From: Clostridiales bacterium | Lineage (GTDB): Bacteria; Bacillota; Clostridia; Christensenellales; Borkfalkiaceae | NCBI GenBank assembly: GCA_015069425.1 | Contig: SVIP01000002.1 | Location: 38,048 to 102,047, forward strand | Direction of reading: 5' to 3' | Length of the DNA: 64,000 nt | Shown here: positions 26,693 to 36,200 of the stretch, in pieces | Position numbering within the stretch: the first letter of the stretch is position 1 | Layout: every line of letters begins with the position of its first letter | Position numbers and translations under genes: made by a program | Notes under the pieces: model-generated | Told to the model about the DNA's origin: nothing | Seen by the model: the letters and a program-made list of their open reading frames with translations, nothing else | The model's database searches: none

Positions 26693-27961
26693 TTAATCCT
26701 TAATTCTAATGACAGCACTTTTTGCATGTGCGGTAAGCCCTTCTTTTTTTGCAAAATATTCAACGTCTTTTGCCGTGTCTTTAAGCGACTTTTCATCATA
26801 ATAAACGTACTGAACTTTTTTAATAAAATCATCAACTGAAAGTGCGCTAGAAAATCTCGCAGTACCACTCGTCGGTAAGGTGTGGTTTGGTCCTGCAATA
26901 TAGTCACCCATTGCTTCAGGACAATTTCTTCCTAAAAATACCGAACCTGCGTGCTTAATTTTATCTAAGTATTCCTTAGCATTATCCAAACAAAGTTCCA
27001 AATGCTCTGGTGCAAGTTCATTTGCAAGGTCAATGGCACTTTGTATATCTGAAACAACGATAATTTTTCCGTTTTCATCAATTGATTGTCTTGCTATATC
27101 CTCTCTTAAAAGCATTGGTATCTGCTTTTCAATCTCTTCTGAAACAGCGTTAGCAAAATCTTTATCGTCAGTAATAAGTACTGCGGAGGCAAGTTTATCA
27201 TGCTCTGCTTGAGAAAGTAGGTCAGACGCAATATATTCGGGATTATTCTTTTTGTCAGCAACAACCATAATTTCGCTAGGTCCTGCAATCATATCAATAG
27301 AAACTAAACCAAATACTTGCTTTTTTGCCTCAGCCACGAAAGCGTTACCCGGTCCAACTATTTTGTCTACTTTAGGTATGCTTTCCGTACCGTAAGCAAG
27401 CCCTGCAATGGCTTGTGCGCCACCTACTTTATAAATTTCTTTTACGCCCGCAACTGACGCCGCGGCTAATATAACGGGGTTGATTTTTCCCTCTTTATCA
27501 GGTGGGGTAACCATAACTACCCTACTAACTCCTGCAACGAGTGCGGGAATAGAATCCATTAAAACGGTAGACGGATACGCTGCCGTGCCACCGGGAACGT
27601 AAAGTCCCGCTCTTTCAATAGGCACGATTTTTTGACCAACTAACGCTCCATCGTTATTTATAAACTCAAAGCCCTCACGTTTTTGCTTTTCACAAAAATT
27701 GCGGATATTGTCGGCTGAACGCTTTAAAATTCTGAGAAACTCTTGGTCGACTGTCTTAATTGCATTTTCAATTTCCTCTTCACTAACTCTTAAACTTGAA
27801 AGTTTTGCCTTGTCAAATTTTAGGGTATATTCAAATAACGCATCGTCTTTTCTCTCTTTAACGTCAGAGATTATATCTGAAACGATTTTCTCCACGTCCA
27901 CTTTAGGAGAAACTCTTGAAAAAATGCTTTCTTTATTACTGCCGTTAAGTATTTTAATCAT
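26693..27961 (-). CDS. hisD: Histidinol dehydrogenase
   Basis: 422 residues from ATG 27961, preferred because AAGGAG sits 7 bases before it; an in-frame ATG at 27982 lacks this and would overlap hisG further. Motifs are GLYVPGGTAAYPSTVLM, KVGGAQAIAGLAYGTESIPKVDKIVGPGN, AGPSEIMVVAD, and LSQAEHD. It oxidises histidinol to histidine in two NAD-dependent steps. The start overlaps the hisG 3' end by 8 bases. Confidence 0.97.
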   Translation of the reverse strand: MIKILNGSNKESIFSRVSPKVDVEKIVSDIISDVKERKDDALFEYTLKFDKAKLSSLRVSEEEIENAIKTVDQEFLRILKRSADNIRNFCEKQKREGFEFINNDGALVGQKIVPIERAGLYVPGGTAAYPSTVLMDSIPALVAGVSRVVMVTPPDKEGKINPVILAAASVAGVKEIYKVGGAQAIAGLAYGTESIPKVDKIVGPGNAFVAEAKKQVFGLVSIDMIAGPSEIMVVADKKNNPEYIASDLLSQAEHDKLASAVLITDDKDFANAVSEEIEKQIPMLLREDIARQSIDENGKIIVVSDIQSAIDLANELAPEHLELCLDNAKEYLDKIKHAGSVFLGRNCPEAMGDYIAGPNHTLPTSGTARFSSALSVDDFIKKVQYVYYDEKSLKDTAKDVEYFAKKEGLTAHAKSAVIRIKD

Positions 27962-28595
27962 CTTTTTTCTCCTTGCTCTCATTTAATGAAAGCATTATCT
28001 TTTCAATCGCCTCGCTCTTAAATTTAAAGTTTGCCTTGTTTGCAATAAGCCTTGCGGAAATAGGCAAGAATTTTTCCACAACGACGAGGTTGTTTTCTTT
28101 TAAGGTTGCCCCCGTTTCCACTATATCAACGATAACGTCTGAAAGCCCCAAAATAGGTGCAATTTCAATTGAGCCGTTTAGGTGAATAATATCAATATCC
28201 CTGCCTTGCTTTGCGTAATAATCTTTTGCGATATTAGTAAATTTTGTAGCAACCTTTAATGTACGTTTTCTATCGTCGATAAAATCACTTTTAGATGCCA
28301 CCGCCATACTGCACTTGCCCATTTCAAGGTCTAACAGTTCATAAACGTCTGGGCGGTATTCAAGCAAAATATCCTTACCCGCAACGCCAATATCTGCCGC
28401 ACCCCTTTCAACGTAGATAGCAACGTCTGACGGCTTAACCCAAAAATATCGTACGCCAGCCTCTTCATTTTCAAAAATTAATTTGCGATTATTCTCTTTA
28501 ATGGACGGACAAGGAAAGCCTGCCTCTTCAAACATAGCGTAAACTTTTTCACCAAGTCTACCTTTGGGAAGTGCAACGTTTAATATTTTCTTCAT
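27954..28595 (-). CDS. hisG: ATP phosphoribosyltransferase catalytic subunit, short form
   Basis: 213 residues, the short HisG that needs HisZ for activity. ALPKGRLGEKVYAMFEEAGF, AADIGVAGKDILLE and the PRPP loop DVIVDIVETGATLKENNL are clear. It catalyses the first and feedback-controlled step. hisZ lies 2 bases upstream, as expected for the short form. Confidence 0.98.
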   Translation of the reverse strand: MKKILNVALPKGRLGEKVYAMFEEAGFPCPSIKENNRKLIFENEEAGVRYFWVKPSDVAIYVERGAADIGVAGKDILLEYRPDVYELLDLEMGKCSMAVASKSDFIDDRKRTLKVATKFTNIAKDYYAKQGRDIDIIHLNGSIEIAPILGLSDVIVDIVETGATLKENNLVVVEKFLPISARLIANKANFKFKSEAIEKIMLSLNESKEKKDD

Positions 28596-28597
28596 TA

Positions 28598-29701
28598 TTA
28601 TTTATCCTCCCCGTCAAATTTTATTAGTTTTGCATATCGAATTTTATCGGAAATGTTTTTGCCTGTAATAACGCTAAGCCCACTTTTAATTTGCTCTTCA
28701 ATAAATTTATTTAACTTAAGTGCATCCACCCCGTTTGCGTACTCTATCGCAAGGTCTACGTCGTAATTTTTATCCGTTTCATAAATGGTTTCAAGTTCGT
28801 CAAGATAAACTGCAAAGCCAATCGCTTTAGACTTTTTCTTCATTTTTTTCATAAGTTTATCATACTGCCCACCTGAAAGTATACTCGTCGGTATTCCGCT
28901 TAAAAATCCCTTAAATACTATGCCGTTATAATAATTTGTGTCGCTTACAACTGAAAAATCAATATTTACGTTTTGGTCAACATTAAGTGAAGAAAGTGCG
29001 GATATAATTCTTTTTAACTGTTCAACACACTCTGTTACACCAGAAACCTTTATTTTTTCTAATGCACTTAAAACCTTGCTTGGCTTGCCGTAAACGGTAA
29101 CTAAAGTATTTAAATAATCAGCAAATTCTTTTTGCACGTTTTCACTTTCACATACCATCTTAACCGCTTGAGCGTTCTTTTCGCTAAGATAGTTGAATAC
29201 TTTTGCTTTTCCATTCTCAGAAAGCCCTGATTTTTCCAACAAAGCGTTTACTAATTCTAAGTGCGAAATATCTAAAACAAACTCGCCTGATAGTGTTTTA
29301 AGACTTTTTACAGCAAGAGACAAAACCTCTACGATTTCATACTCGTCTATATCTCCTATACACTCTAAACCAACTTGCATAAGTTCTTTAAATGAGTGTG
29401 TTCCCTTGCTTACCCTGTAAACGTTTTCGTTATAAAAAACCTTTTGAACCCCTAAAAGATCGTCTTTTCCGTTTTTGATTATAGACAAAGTAACGTCCGG
29501 CTTTAACGCCAAAAGTTTACCGTCCGTATCGTTAAAGGTTATAACGTTTTCTGAAACCAAAAAATCTTTATTTTGTGCGTACAAGTCGTACTCTTCAAAT
29601 TTACTCATCTTGTACTGAGAAAAACCATATTTAAGGTAAAGCGAACGGAGTGCATATTCCGCTCTCTCTACACCACTTAATACTAAATCAAACTTATCCA
29701 T
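28598..29701 (-). CDS. hisZ: ATP phosphoribosyltransferase regulatory subunit
   Basis: 367 residues resembling histidyl-tRNA synthetase without its anticodon function. Class II aminoacyl-tRNA-synthetase-like traces are visible: LKPDVTLSIIKN, QVGLECIGDIDEYEIVEVLSLA and GGQYDKLMKKM. HisZ binds HisG and gives it histidine sensitivity. Sequence identity looks low in the middle part (residues 165-235), where only coiled helical segments are seen. Position between hisR and hisG supports the call. Confidence 0.93.
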   Translation of the reverse strand: MDKFDLVLSGVERAEYALRSLYLKYGFSQYKMSKFEEYDLYAQNKDFLVSENVITFNDTDGKLLALKPDVTLSIIKNGKDDLLGVQKVFYNENVYRVSKGTHSFKELMQVGLECIGDIDEYEIVEVLSLAVKSLKTLSGEFVLDISHLELVNALLEKSGLSENGKAKVFNYLSEKNAQAVKMVCESENVQKEFADYLNTLVTVYGKPSKVLSALEKIKVSGVTECVEQLKRIISALSSLNVDQNVNIDFSVVSDTNYYNGIVFKGFLSGIPTSILSGGQYDKLMKKMKKKSKAIGFAVYLDELETIYETDKNYDVDLAIEYANGVDALKLNKFIEEQIKSGLSVITGKNISDKIRYAKLIKFDGEDK

Positions 29702-29702
29702 T

Positions 29703-29984
29703 TTATTTATCTCCGTCTATAACTAAACTGTAACCGCCACTACCGTAATTAAGACACTTATTAACCCTGCTAATAGTAGCCGTGCTCGCTCCCGTCTCCT
29801 TACTAATGGTTTGATAGTTAAGCCCCTTTTTTAATAACTTTGCAACTTCTAGCCTTTGAGAAACGTCTTCTAATTCCTTAATAGTGAAAACGTCTTCAAA
29901 AAACTTACGGCAATCTTCTACGTCTTTTAGTTTTAAAACCGCTTCAAACAATTCATCAAATGCGTCTATACGAAAATTCGTCAT
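29703..29984 (-). CDS. YerC/TrpR-family regulator of histidine genes (HisR-like)
   Basis: 93 residues. The TrpR-like helix-turn-helix is FTIKELEDVSQRLEVAKLLKKGLNYQTISKETGASTATISRVNKCL, ending YGSGGY, as in the YerC/YecD family. In Firmicutes regulon work these proteins have been proposed as repressors of histidine biosynthesis and transport (HisR). As first gene of the operon, one base before hisZ, and with a dyad over its own promoter, it is very likely the autoregulated repressor of this operon. Confidence 0.9.
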   Translation of the reverse strand: MTNFRIDAFDELFEAVLKLKDVEDCRKFFEDVFTIKELEDVSQRLEVAKLLKKGLNYQTISKETGASTATISRVNKCLNYGSGGYSLVIDGDK

Positions 29985-30015
29985 CTCACGTCACCTTAAA
30001 ATTTATTCTTTTAGT

Positions 30016-30044
30016 ATTTTAGCACGCTAAAGCGATAAAGTCAA
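30016..30044 (-). promoter_or_regulatory. Promoter and candidate HisR operator of the histidine operon
   Basis: Minus strand TTGACT (30044-30039), 17-base spacer, TAAAAT (30021-30016). The perfect dyad TTTAGC-AC-GCTAAA at 30018-30031 lies between and over the two boxes, so a bound dimer would block polymerase. Confidence 0.8.
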
Positions 30045-30103
30045 CTGTTGAAATAAGAAAATGAAAAATTTTTAATTTTTTTTAAAAAACAGGCTTATCT
30101 TAA

Positions 30104-30132
30104 TTGTAAAATTTGCGACAATTTATTATAAT
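30104..30132 (+). promoter_or_regulatory. Promoter of purC
   Basis: TTGTAA, 17-base spacer, TATAAT, about 40 bases before the purC start. Confidence 0.75.
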
Positions 30133-30175
30133 AAATGTATAATTTAATTTAGAAGTTAATTTAAGAGGTAAAAAT

Positions 30176-30874
30176 ATGAAAAAACTCTATTCTGGAAAAA
30201 CCAAAGACGTATACGCAATGGATAACGGAAACGTTATGCTTAAATTTAAGGACGACTGTACTGGTAAAGACGGTGTTTTTGACCCAGGTGAAAACTCAGT
30301 TGGCTTAACTATTGAAGGCATCGGTAAAGCAAACTTACAAACTTCTGTTTACTATTTTGAAATGCTAAAAAAAGCAGGTATTAAAACTCACTACGTTTCT
30401 GCAGACTTAGATAACGCTACTATGGAAGTTCTTCCTGCCGAATGTTTTGGTAAAGCGCAAGGCGGTAACGGACTTGAAGTTATTTGTAGATTAGTTGCAA
30501 CTGGAAGTTTTATTAGAAGATACGGTGAATATATTAAAGACGGCACTGTAATTGATGGTGGGTACGTTGAATGTACGTTTAAAAACGACGAAAAGGGCGA
30601 CCCCCTAGTTACGGGCGAAGGCTTAGCAGTTTTGGGTGTTATGACTCCTGAAATGTTTGAAAGTATGAAAGAACAAACCCTTAAAATCACTAAAATCGTT
30701 GCTGACGACCTTAAGAGTATCGGTTTAGATTTATGGGATATCAAATTTGAATTTGGTTACAACAATGGCGAAGTTGTTCTTATTGACGAAATCGCATCTG
30801 GAAATATGCGTGTTTACAAGGGCGATAAAATCGTTGAGCCTGTTGAACTTACAAAACTTATTAACAACAGATAA
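30176..30874 (+). CDS. purC: SAICAR synthetase
   Basis: 232 residues, standard length. [31 protein letters not shown] at the start, [14 protein letters not shown] with the substrate-binding basic residues, [10 protein letters not shown] and [13 protein letters not shown] are family hallmarks. It joins CAIR and aspartate in purine synthesis. AGAGG precedes the ATG by 7 bases. The gene is alone, with its own terminator; no other purine biosynthesis gene is in the window. Confidence 0.98.
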   Translation: MKKLYSGKTKDVYAMDNGNVMLKFKDDCTGKDGVFDPGENSVGLTIEGIGKANLQTSVYYFEMLKKAGIKTHYVSADLDNATMEVLPAECFGKAQGGNGLEVICRLVATGSFIRRYGEYIKDGTVIDGGYVECTFKNDEKGDPLVTGEGLAVLGVMTPEMFESMKEQTLKITKIVADDLKSIGLDLWDIKFEFGYNNGEVVLIDEIASGNMRVYKGDKIVEPVELTKLINNR

Positions 30875-30890
30875 TTTTATCTATTAACTA

Positions 30891-30916
30891 GGTGGGCTTT
30901 TAGTCCACCTTTTTTT
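30891..30916 (+). terminator. Terminator of purC
   Basis: GGTGGGC, TTTTA loop, GTCCACC with one G-U pair, then seven T. Confidence 0.9.
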
Positions 30917-30923
30917 CATAAAG

Positions 30924-30952
30924 TTGCTTTTTGATTGTTTTTATGATAAAAT
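30924..30952 (+). promoter_or_regulatory. Promoter of the one-chain ABC transporter
   Basis: TTGCTT, 17-base spacer, TAAAAT, immediately after the purC terminator and about 27 bases before the next start. Confidence 0.6.
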
Positions 30953-30978
30953 ATTACAGTCAGCATCAAGGAGAAAAT

Positions 30979-33792
30979 ATGTTAGAATTAAACAAAGTAA
31001 AGAAAATTTATCAAACAAAATCTGGTAAAGTAACCGCACTTAATGGAGTCAACATTACTTTTCCGCAAAACGGAATGATATTCATTACGGGTAAAAGCGG
31101 TTGTGGTAAAACCACTCTTCTTAACGTTATCGGTGGTCTAGACAGTATTGACGAGGGGGAAATTTCACTTTTAGGAAAATCGTTTAATGACTTTACTGCT
31201 GAAGAATACGACAGTTATAGAAACACCTTTATTGGATTTGTTTTCCAAGAGTATAATTTGCTCAATGAATATACTGTGGAAAAGAACATTAAAATCGCCA
31301 TGGAGTTGCAAGGTCAACGCTCCGACGAAAATGAGTTTAATAATCTTTTAGAAACAGTAGAAATCTCCGAACTTAAAAGCAGAAAACCCAACGAACTTTC
31401 GGGTGGGCAAAGACAACGTGTTGCAATCGCAAGAGCGCTTGTTAAAAAGCCTAGAATTATTATTGCCGACGAACCGACAGGTGCGCTCGATTCTAACACG
31501 GGTATTCAAGTACTTGATATTTTAAAAAAATTATCTAAGGAAAAGCTTATTATCGTAGTTTCTCACGATAATGAGTTTGCGGAAAAGTACGCAGACCGAA
31601 TTATTAGATTGGTTGACGGCAACGTTATTGAAGACGTTACTTTTAACGAAAATGAAATAGAAGAAAACGTTAAAGAGCAAAAAGATACTTTAATTGTCAA
31701 AAACGGCGCTGACTTAAACGAAAAAGAAAAAGATTTACTGGCAAGTGCAGTAAAAAACAAAAAGAAGATTGAAATTATAGAAAAACTATCTTATAGAGAA
31801 AAATTTCCGACTAAAGAAGTTAAGAGCGTTGTTTCTACTACTCCTGTAAAATTCAAAAAGAGCCAAATGAAGTTTAAGAGTGCATTTTTCTTAGGACTTA
31901 AAAGTTTAGGAGTTAAACCGCTAAGATTAATATTTACTATTTTATTATCCGCAATAGCCTTTTCTGTGTTTGGTCTTTTCGACACTATTGCAAACTTTAG
32001 CACTGTAAACGTCATAAGCCATCAACTTAAAAAGTCAGAAAGCCCAACCGTAGTGTTGGCTGGAAAATACGTCGCAAATAACGATTTAGGCGACGTTCAC
32101 GGCGTAAGAATTACCGATAAAAAATTAAAGCAAATAGAAAATGAAACGGGTTATTCAATAAAAGGCATCTACCAACTAGAAACAAATACGAACGGCACAA
32201 CTCGTACTTACACTATAAACGAACTTCCAACCTCTCTTCCTAGTTTGGGTAAAAACTATTACACTAGCCAAATCACGGGATTAATTGAGTTTAGTGAAAG
32301 TGAAATATCTTCAACTGGAAAGTTGGGTAAATCAGGCTATACGCTAGTTGAAGGAAAATACCCGTCCATAGACACTATGTTATCAGAAAATGTTTGCGAA
32401 GTGGCAATATCAACCTATCTTGCCGATTGCATCGTTTATTATTTAGATGGTAAACCTTTGGGCGAAAAACCTATCGCAATTAATAGCGACCTTTTAGACA
32501 GTATTATAACCATTGCTGGAAATCATTACAAAATCGTTGGGTTAATTGATTGTGGAGAAATCCCATCTAAATACTTACCACTTACTAGAACTGCATCAAG
32601 TATCGCTATGAGTAACCTTGCAAACGATTTTAAGTCTTATATTAACTCAGGCGCATATAAATGCCTATTTATGCCCGATGGATATCGTGAATATTTGCAC
32701 AATACCATAAATAAAGGTGTATCAATCTTTTTTGGCGGAGACGCCAACTGGAACGTTAGGAACGGAACAAACACCTCTTCTGCAAATAAATACTTTTATT
32801 CAGCCAATGATTTTAACTCTGGTAATTCACTTCGATTTATCGGCAACGCCGACACTCCCCTTAAAAACGACGAGGTACTAATACACATAAATAATATAGA
32901 CTTATTGTTTAAGAGTGAAATCGCTAATTTAGAGGAAAATAGATCGACATATAAAGCAAATTACAATATGATAACAAAATCAAACGCTAAACAGTCGGAA
33001 ATCCAAACGGGATTTAATAATATAAAAGAGATTTTCTCTATTAAAGGAGAAAGTGACTTAAAAACCATTGCAATAACAAAAACAGAATTAAAGTCAGACA
33101 ATAAAATAACTATTGAAAACGTAAAAGTCGTTGGTGTTTATTACGGAATAGATTCTAACGCTTACGAGTACACTTATAGATTTGCTTTGAACGAAAAGTT
33201 AATGTCCGAGTTTAACGTATTTACTGAGCAAGGCGATTATGAAAAGATATTCCTTTCTCCAAAGAGTAACATCTTTGGCACTAAAGTCATTGCAAAATAT
33301 ATGACCGCAGACTCTGGGCTTGCTCTTGATTGGTACGGAAACCCTGTAATAAATACTATATCCGACAACGAACATACAATCCGTCAATCTGCCGACCTAT
33401 TCTTGTACGCATCTATAATTTTAGCATTATTCTCAGTATTTATGTTCTTTAACTACATTTCAACTAGCGTTGTAAACAAGCGTCCGACAATCGGAATACT
33501 TAGATGTTTAGGTTCAAATAGTAAAAATATATTTACAATATTTACCTTAGAAAGCATAGTTATGGCAATTATAAACGGAGTTTTAGCGACGGGAATAACC
33601 GCTCTCGGTTGTATGTTAGTCAATATGTATATTATTAATATAATGAATATTTCCGTATCCTTTGCAATCTTTGGAATTAGACAGTTTATCATTATATTTA
33701 GCATAAGTCTACTTACTGCAATTATTTCATCAGTTTTCCCAATCATAAAGATTTCTAAGGAAAAACCCGTTGACTTAATAAGAAAGCCGTAA
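30979..33792 (+). CDS. ABC transporter, ATPase and FtsX-type permease on one chain
   Basis: 937 residues from ATG 30979, where AAGGAG lies 6 bases upstream. Residues 1-225 are a MacB/LolD-type ATPase: Walker A GKSGCGKTT, signature LSGGQRQRVAIARALV, Walker B IIIADEPTGALD and VVSHDNE. A charged linker follows, then a first membrane helix (about 325-345), an extracellular domain of roughly 450 residues, and three C-terminal helices with NKRPTIGILRCLGS between them, the FtsX layout. Such transporters do mechanical work on envelope lipoproteins or peptides, or handle antimicrobial peptides. Fusion in this order is seen in Clostridia. No sensor kinase or accessory protein is adjacent. Confidence 0.9.
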   Translation: MLELNKVKKIYQTKSGKVTALNGVNITFPQNGMIFITGKSGCGKTTLLNVIGGLDSIDEGEISLLGKSFNDFTAEEYDSYRNTFIGFVFQEYNLLNEYTVEKNIKIAMELQGQRSDENEFNNLLETVEISELKSRKPNELSGGQRQRVAIARALVKKPRIIIADEPTGALDSNTGIQVLDILKKLSKEKLIIVVSHDNEFAEKYADRIIRLVDGNVIEDVTFNENEIEENVKEQKDTLIVKNGADLNEKEKDLLASAVKNKKKIEIIEKLSYREKFPTKEVKSVVSTTPVKFKKSQMKFKSAFFLGLKSLGVKPLRLIFTILLSAIAFSVFGLFDTIANFSTVNVISHQLKKSESPTVVLAGKYVANNDLGDVHGVRITDKKLKQIENETGYSIKGIYQLETNTNGTTRTYTINELPTSLPSLGKNYYTSQITGLIEFSESEISSTGKLGKSGYTLVEGKYPSIDTMLSENVCEVAISTYLADCIVYYLDGKPLGEKPIAINSDLLDSIITIAGNHYKIVGLIDCGEIPSKYLPLTRTASSIAMSNLANDFKSYINSGAYKCLFMPDGYREYLHNTINKGVSIFFGGDANWNVRNGTNTSSANKYFYSANDFNSGNSLRFIGNADTPLKNDEVLIHINNIDLLFKSEIANLEENRSTYKANYNMITKSNAKQSEIQTGFNNIKEIFSIKGESDLKTIAITKTELKSDNKITIENVKVVGVYYGIDSNAYEYTYRFALNEKLMSEFNVFTEQGDYEKIFLSPKSNIFGTKVIAKYMTADSGLALDWYGNPVINTISDNEHTIRQSADLFLYASIILALFSVFMFFNYISTSVVNKRPTIGILRCLGSNSKNIFTIFTLESIVMAIINGVLATGITALGCMLVNMYIINIMNISVSFAIFGIRQFIIIFSISLLTAIISSVFPIIKISKEKPVDLIRKP

Positions 33793-33810
33793 TAAAAATT
33801 TTTGAGCATA

Positions 33811-33850
33811 AAAAAAGTTCTCTCTTCATTTAGAGAGAACTTTTTTGTTT
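33811..33850. terminator. Bidirectional terminator between the ABC gene and upp
   Basis: AAAAAAGTTCTCTCT, TCATTT loop, AGAGAGAACTTTTTT, a perfect stem with U-rich tails on both strands. Confidence 0.93.
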
Positions 33851-33862
33851 TTATATTTTTAA

Positions 33863-34501
33863 TTATTTTGTTCCGAAAATTCTATCACCAGCATCGCCAA
33901 GACCTGGAAGAATATAGCAACGTTCGTTTAAGCATCTATCCAAAGTAGAAACGTAAATCTCTACGTCGGGGTGCGCCTCCGCTACCTTAGTAACGCCCTC
34001 GGGTGCGCCGATAATGGACATTAACTTAATCTTTTTACAACCACGTTTTTTAAGCATTGTGATTGCATCACAAGCACTACCGCCAGTTGCAAGCATTGGA
34101 TCAACAACCATTACCACCTTTTCTTCAATATTAACTGGAAGTTTGCAGTAATATTCTTTTGGTTCAAAGGTTTCTTCGTCACGGTAAAGACCAATATGTC
34201 CTACTTTTGCCGCAGGGAAAAGAGACAATATACCGTCAACCATACCAAGTCCCGCTCTTAGAATTGGCACGATTGCAATAGAATTCTCTTTTACAACCGT
34301 TTGGGTGGTCGTTTCTAACGGTGTTTCAACCGTTATGGTTTGAGTTGGAACGTCTTTAAAACTCTCATACGCCATAAGCGTTGCAAGTTCACTAATAATT
34401 TCACGAAATTGTTTTGTGTTCGTGTTTTTATCCCTAATAATCGCAAGTTTATGACGAATTAAGGGGTGGTCTAAAATGTGTACGTTATTATAATTTTTCA
34501 T
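33863..34501 (-). CDS. upp: Uracil phosphoribosyltransferase
   Basis: 212 residues. [22 protein letters not shown] is the classical N-terminus; the PRPP loop is [19 protein letters not shown] and the uracil-binding end is [16 protein letters not shown]. It turns uracil and PRPP into UMP. It lies 21 bases after uraA and is read with it, so uptake and salvage are coupled. Confidence 0.98.
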   Translation of the reverse strand: MKNYNNVHILDHPLIRHKLAIIRDKNTNTKQFREIISELATLMAYESFKDVPTQTITVETPLETTTQTVVKENSIAIVPILRAGLGMVDGILSLFPAAKVGHIGLYRDEETFEPKEYYCKLPVNIEEKVVMVVDPMLATGGSACDAITMLKKRGCKKIKLMSIIGAPEGVTKVAEAHPDVEIYVSTLDRCLNERCYILPGLGDAGDRIFGTK

Positions 34502-34522
34502 AATCTTTACTCTATAAATAAA

Positions 34523-35941
34523 TTATTCAGCATCCTTTTCTTCTTTCTTTGCTTTTGAAGTAAGAAGATTTACTAAGATTCCGAGAATGAGTGCACAGGC
34601 AACAGAAGTAATAGTTATTGCACCGATGTTTAATACCATACCGCCAACACCAGCAACTAAAATTACAGACACGGTAAATAGGTTTGCGTTTTCAGAAAGG
34701 TTAACTTTTTGAATCATCTTTAAACCTGATACTGCAATAAAACCATAAAGAGTAAAGCATACACCTCCCATTACGCAAGATGGAATTGTTGCAAGTAAGG
34801 TCATAAGCGGAGCAAAGAAAGCTGATACGATACAAATTATTGCTGCTGTAATTATAGTTACAACTGATGCGTTACCAGAGATTGCAACGCAACCAACAGA
34901 TTCGCCGTAAGTGGTGTTAGGACAGCCACCGAAGAAAGCACCAACCATTGAGCCAACACCATCACCTAAAAGCGTTCTATGAAGACCAGGATCTCTCGTT
35001 AAATCAGTACCGATAATTGAAGAAATGTTCTTGTGGTCTGCCAAGTGTTCAGCAAATACAACGAAAGCTACTGGAACGTATGCAACGGCAATAGTACCGA
35101 TAAACGCAGCGTCAATATCCTTAAAGCCTTTGAAAGCTTCAACAAAGGTAAAGTCAGGTCTCCATTTCATATCTTTAAATAAACCAAAGTTGATAATCAT
35201 TAAAGTTTCGTTATCAGTTAAATGACCGATAGCAGTAAAAATTGCTGCAACTGCGTATCCTGCTAAAATACCGATAATAAAAGGTATAATCTTCATCATT
35301 TTCTTGCCGTATACAGAACAAACGATAACGGTTGCCAACGTAATTAAACCACAGAGCAAGCAAAGCCAAATGTTTGCGGTAGGAACGAAGTTGGTTACTG
35401 AATCTAAATAAGGAATACCTGCGTCGTTAAATTTAATAACAGCGTCGGTTACAGGTTTTGTAACGCTACCTTTAAATAAATCGCCAACAGCGTTTACTGA
35501 AAGAGATAAACCGATTATAGCAACGGTAGGTCCTATAACTGATGCAGGCATAATTTTATCAATCCAGTTAACGCCAGCCGCTTTAATAATTAAAGCAATT
35601 ACAACGTAAACTAAACCGGCTAAAATAGCACCGATAATTATACCGAGATAGCCAGCAGATGCACTTGTAGCGCCTGCAAAAGCAGCGCTCATAGAACCGA
35701 TAAATGCAAAAGACGAGCCTAAGAATACCGGACTTCTAAACCTGGTAAAGAGCAAGTACACGATAGTACCTACACCTGCACCAAAAAGAGCAGCTGATTG
35801 ACTGAGACCGTTCCCAACTATTACAGGAACTACGATAGTAGCCGCTAAAATCGCGAGTACTTGTTGAAGTGCAAAGACTATGGTTTTCCAAATGCCAGGT
35901 TTGTCTTTAACACCGTAAATGAGATTTACACTTTTGTTCAT
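34523..35941 (-). CDS. uraA: Uracil permease, NCS2 family
   Basis: 472 residues from ATG 35941, which has GGAGGG 7 bases upstream; the longest frame would use a TTG inside that site. About 14 membrane segments are seen. Family landmarks are LGSSFAFIGSM, FAEHLADHKNISSIIGTDLTRDPGLHRTLLGDGVGS and GGCPNTTYGESVG, which hold the substrate-contacting glutamates of UraA. It imports uracil with protons. A leader of about 165 bases with a terminator-like hairpin precedes it and suggests attenuation of the uraA-upp unit. Confidence 0.95.
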   Translation of the reverse strand: MNKSVNLIYGVKDKPGIWKTIVFALQQVLAILAATIVVPVIVGNGLSQSAALFGAGVGTIVYLLFTRFRSPVFLGSSFAFIGSMSAAFAGATSASAGYLGIIIGAILAGLVYVVIALIIKAAGVNWIDKIMPASVIGPTVAIIGLSLSVNAVGDLFKGSVTKPVTDAVIKFNDAGIPYLDSVTNFVPTANIWLCLLCGLITLATVIVCSVYGKKMMKIIPFIIGILAGYAVAAIFTAIGHLTDNETLMIINFGLFKDMKWRPDFTFVEAFKGFKDIDAAFIGTIAVAYVPVAFVVFAEHLADHKNISSIIGTDLTRDPGLHRTLLGDGVGSMVGAFFGGCPNTTYGESVGCVAISGNASVVTIITAAIICIVSAFFAPLMTLLATIPSCVMGGVCFTLYGFIAVSGLKMIQKVNLSENANLFTVSVILVAGVGGMVLNIGAITITSVACALILGILVNLLTSKAKKEEKDAE

Positions 35942-35971
35942 TTGTGAACCCTCCAAAAATATTTTTTCCTA

Positions 35972-36002
35972 TAAAAAAATGAAGTCTTAAAAAACTTCAT
36001 TT
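35972..36002 (-). terminator. Attenuator-like hairpin in the uraA leader
   Basis: Minus strand AAATGAAGT, 8-base loop, ACTTCATTT, then TTTTTTA, located 36 bases before the uraA start. It lies inside the transcript from the promoter at 36115, so it would have to be bypassed for uraA expression. Confidence 0.65.
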
Positions 36003-36114
36003 ATTTTACCAAACATAAAATTCGACAATGCGACACGGAAAAAACACAAGACAAAACACATTTTTCACTAGGTAATTTTATCATTTTTTATCCCCACCGT
36101 ATATCATCTTTTAA

Positions 36115-36143
36115 ATTATATCAAATATAAATCAAAAAGGCAA
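36115..36143 (-). promoter_or_regulatory. Promoter of uraA-upp
   Basis: Minus strand TTGCCT, 17-base spacer, TATAAT. The 5' leader of about 165 bases matches no riboswitch or PyrR-site consensus I could recall. Confidence 0.65.
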
Positions 36144-36171
36144 TTAAAAACGTGATTTTCCAAAAAAATAT

Positions 36172-36195
36172 TAAAAGCCGAGCACTGCTCGGCTT
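36172..36195 (-). terminator. Terminator of glnA
   Basis: AAGCCGAGC, ACT loop, GCTCGGCTT, followed by TTAATATTTTTTT on the minus strand, 6 bases after the glnA stop. Confidence 0.9.
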
Positions 36196-36200
36196 ATTTA

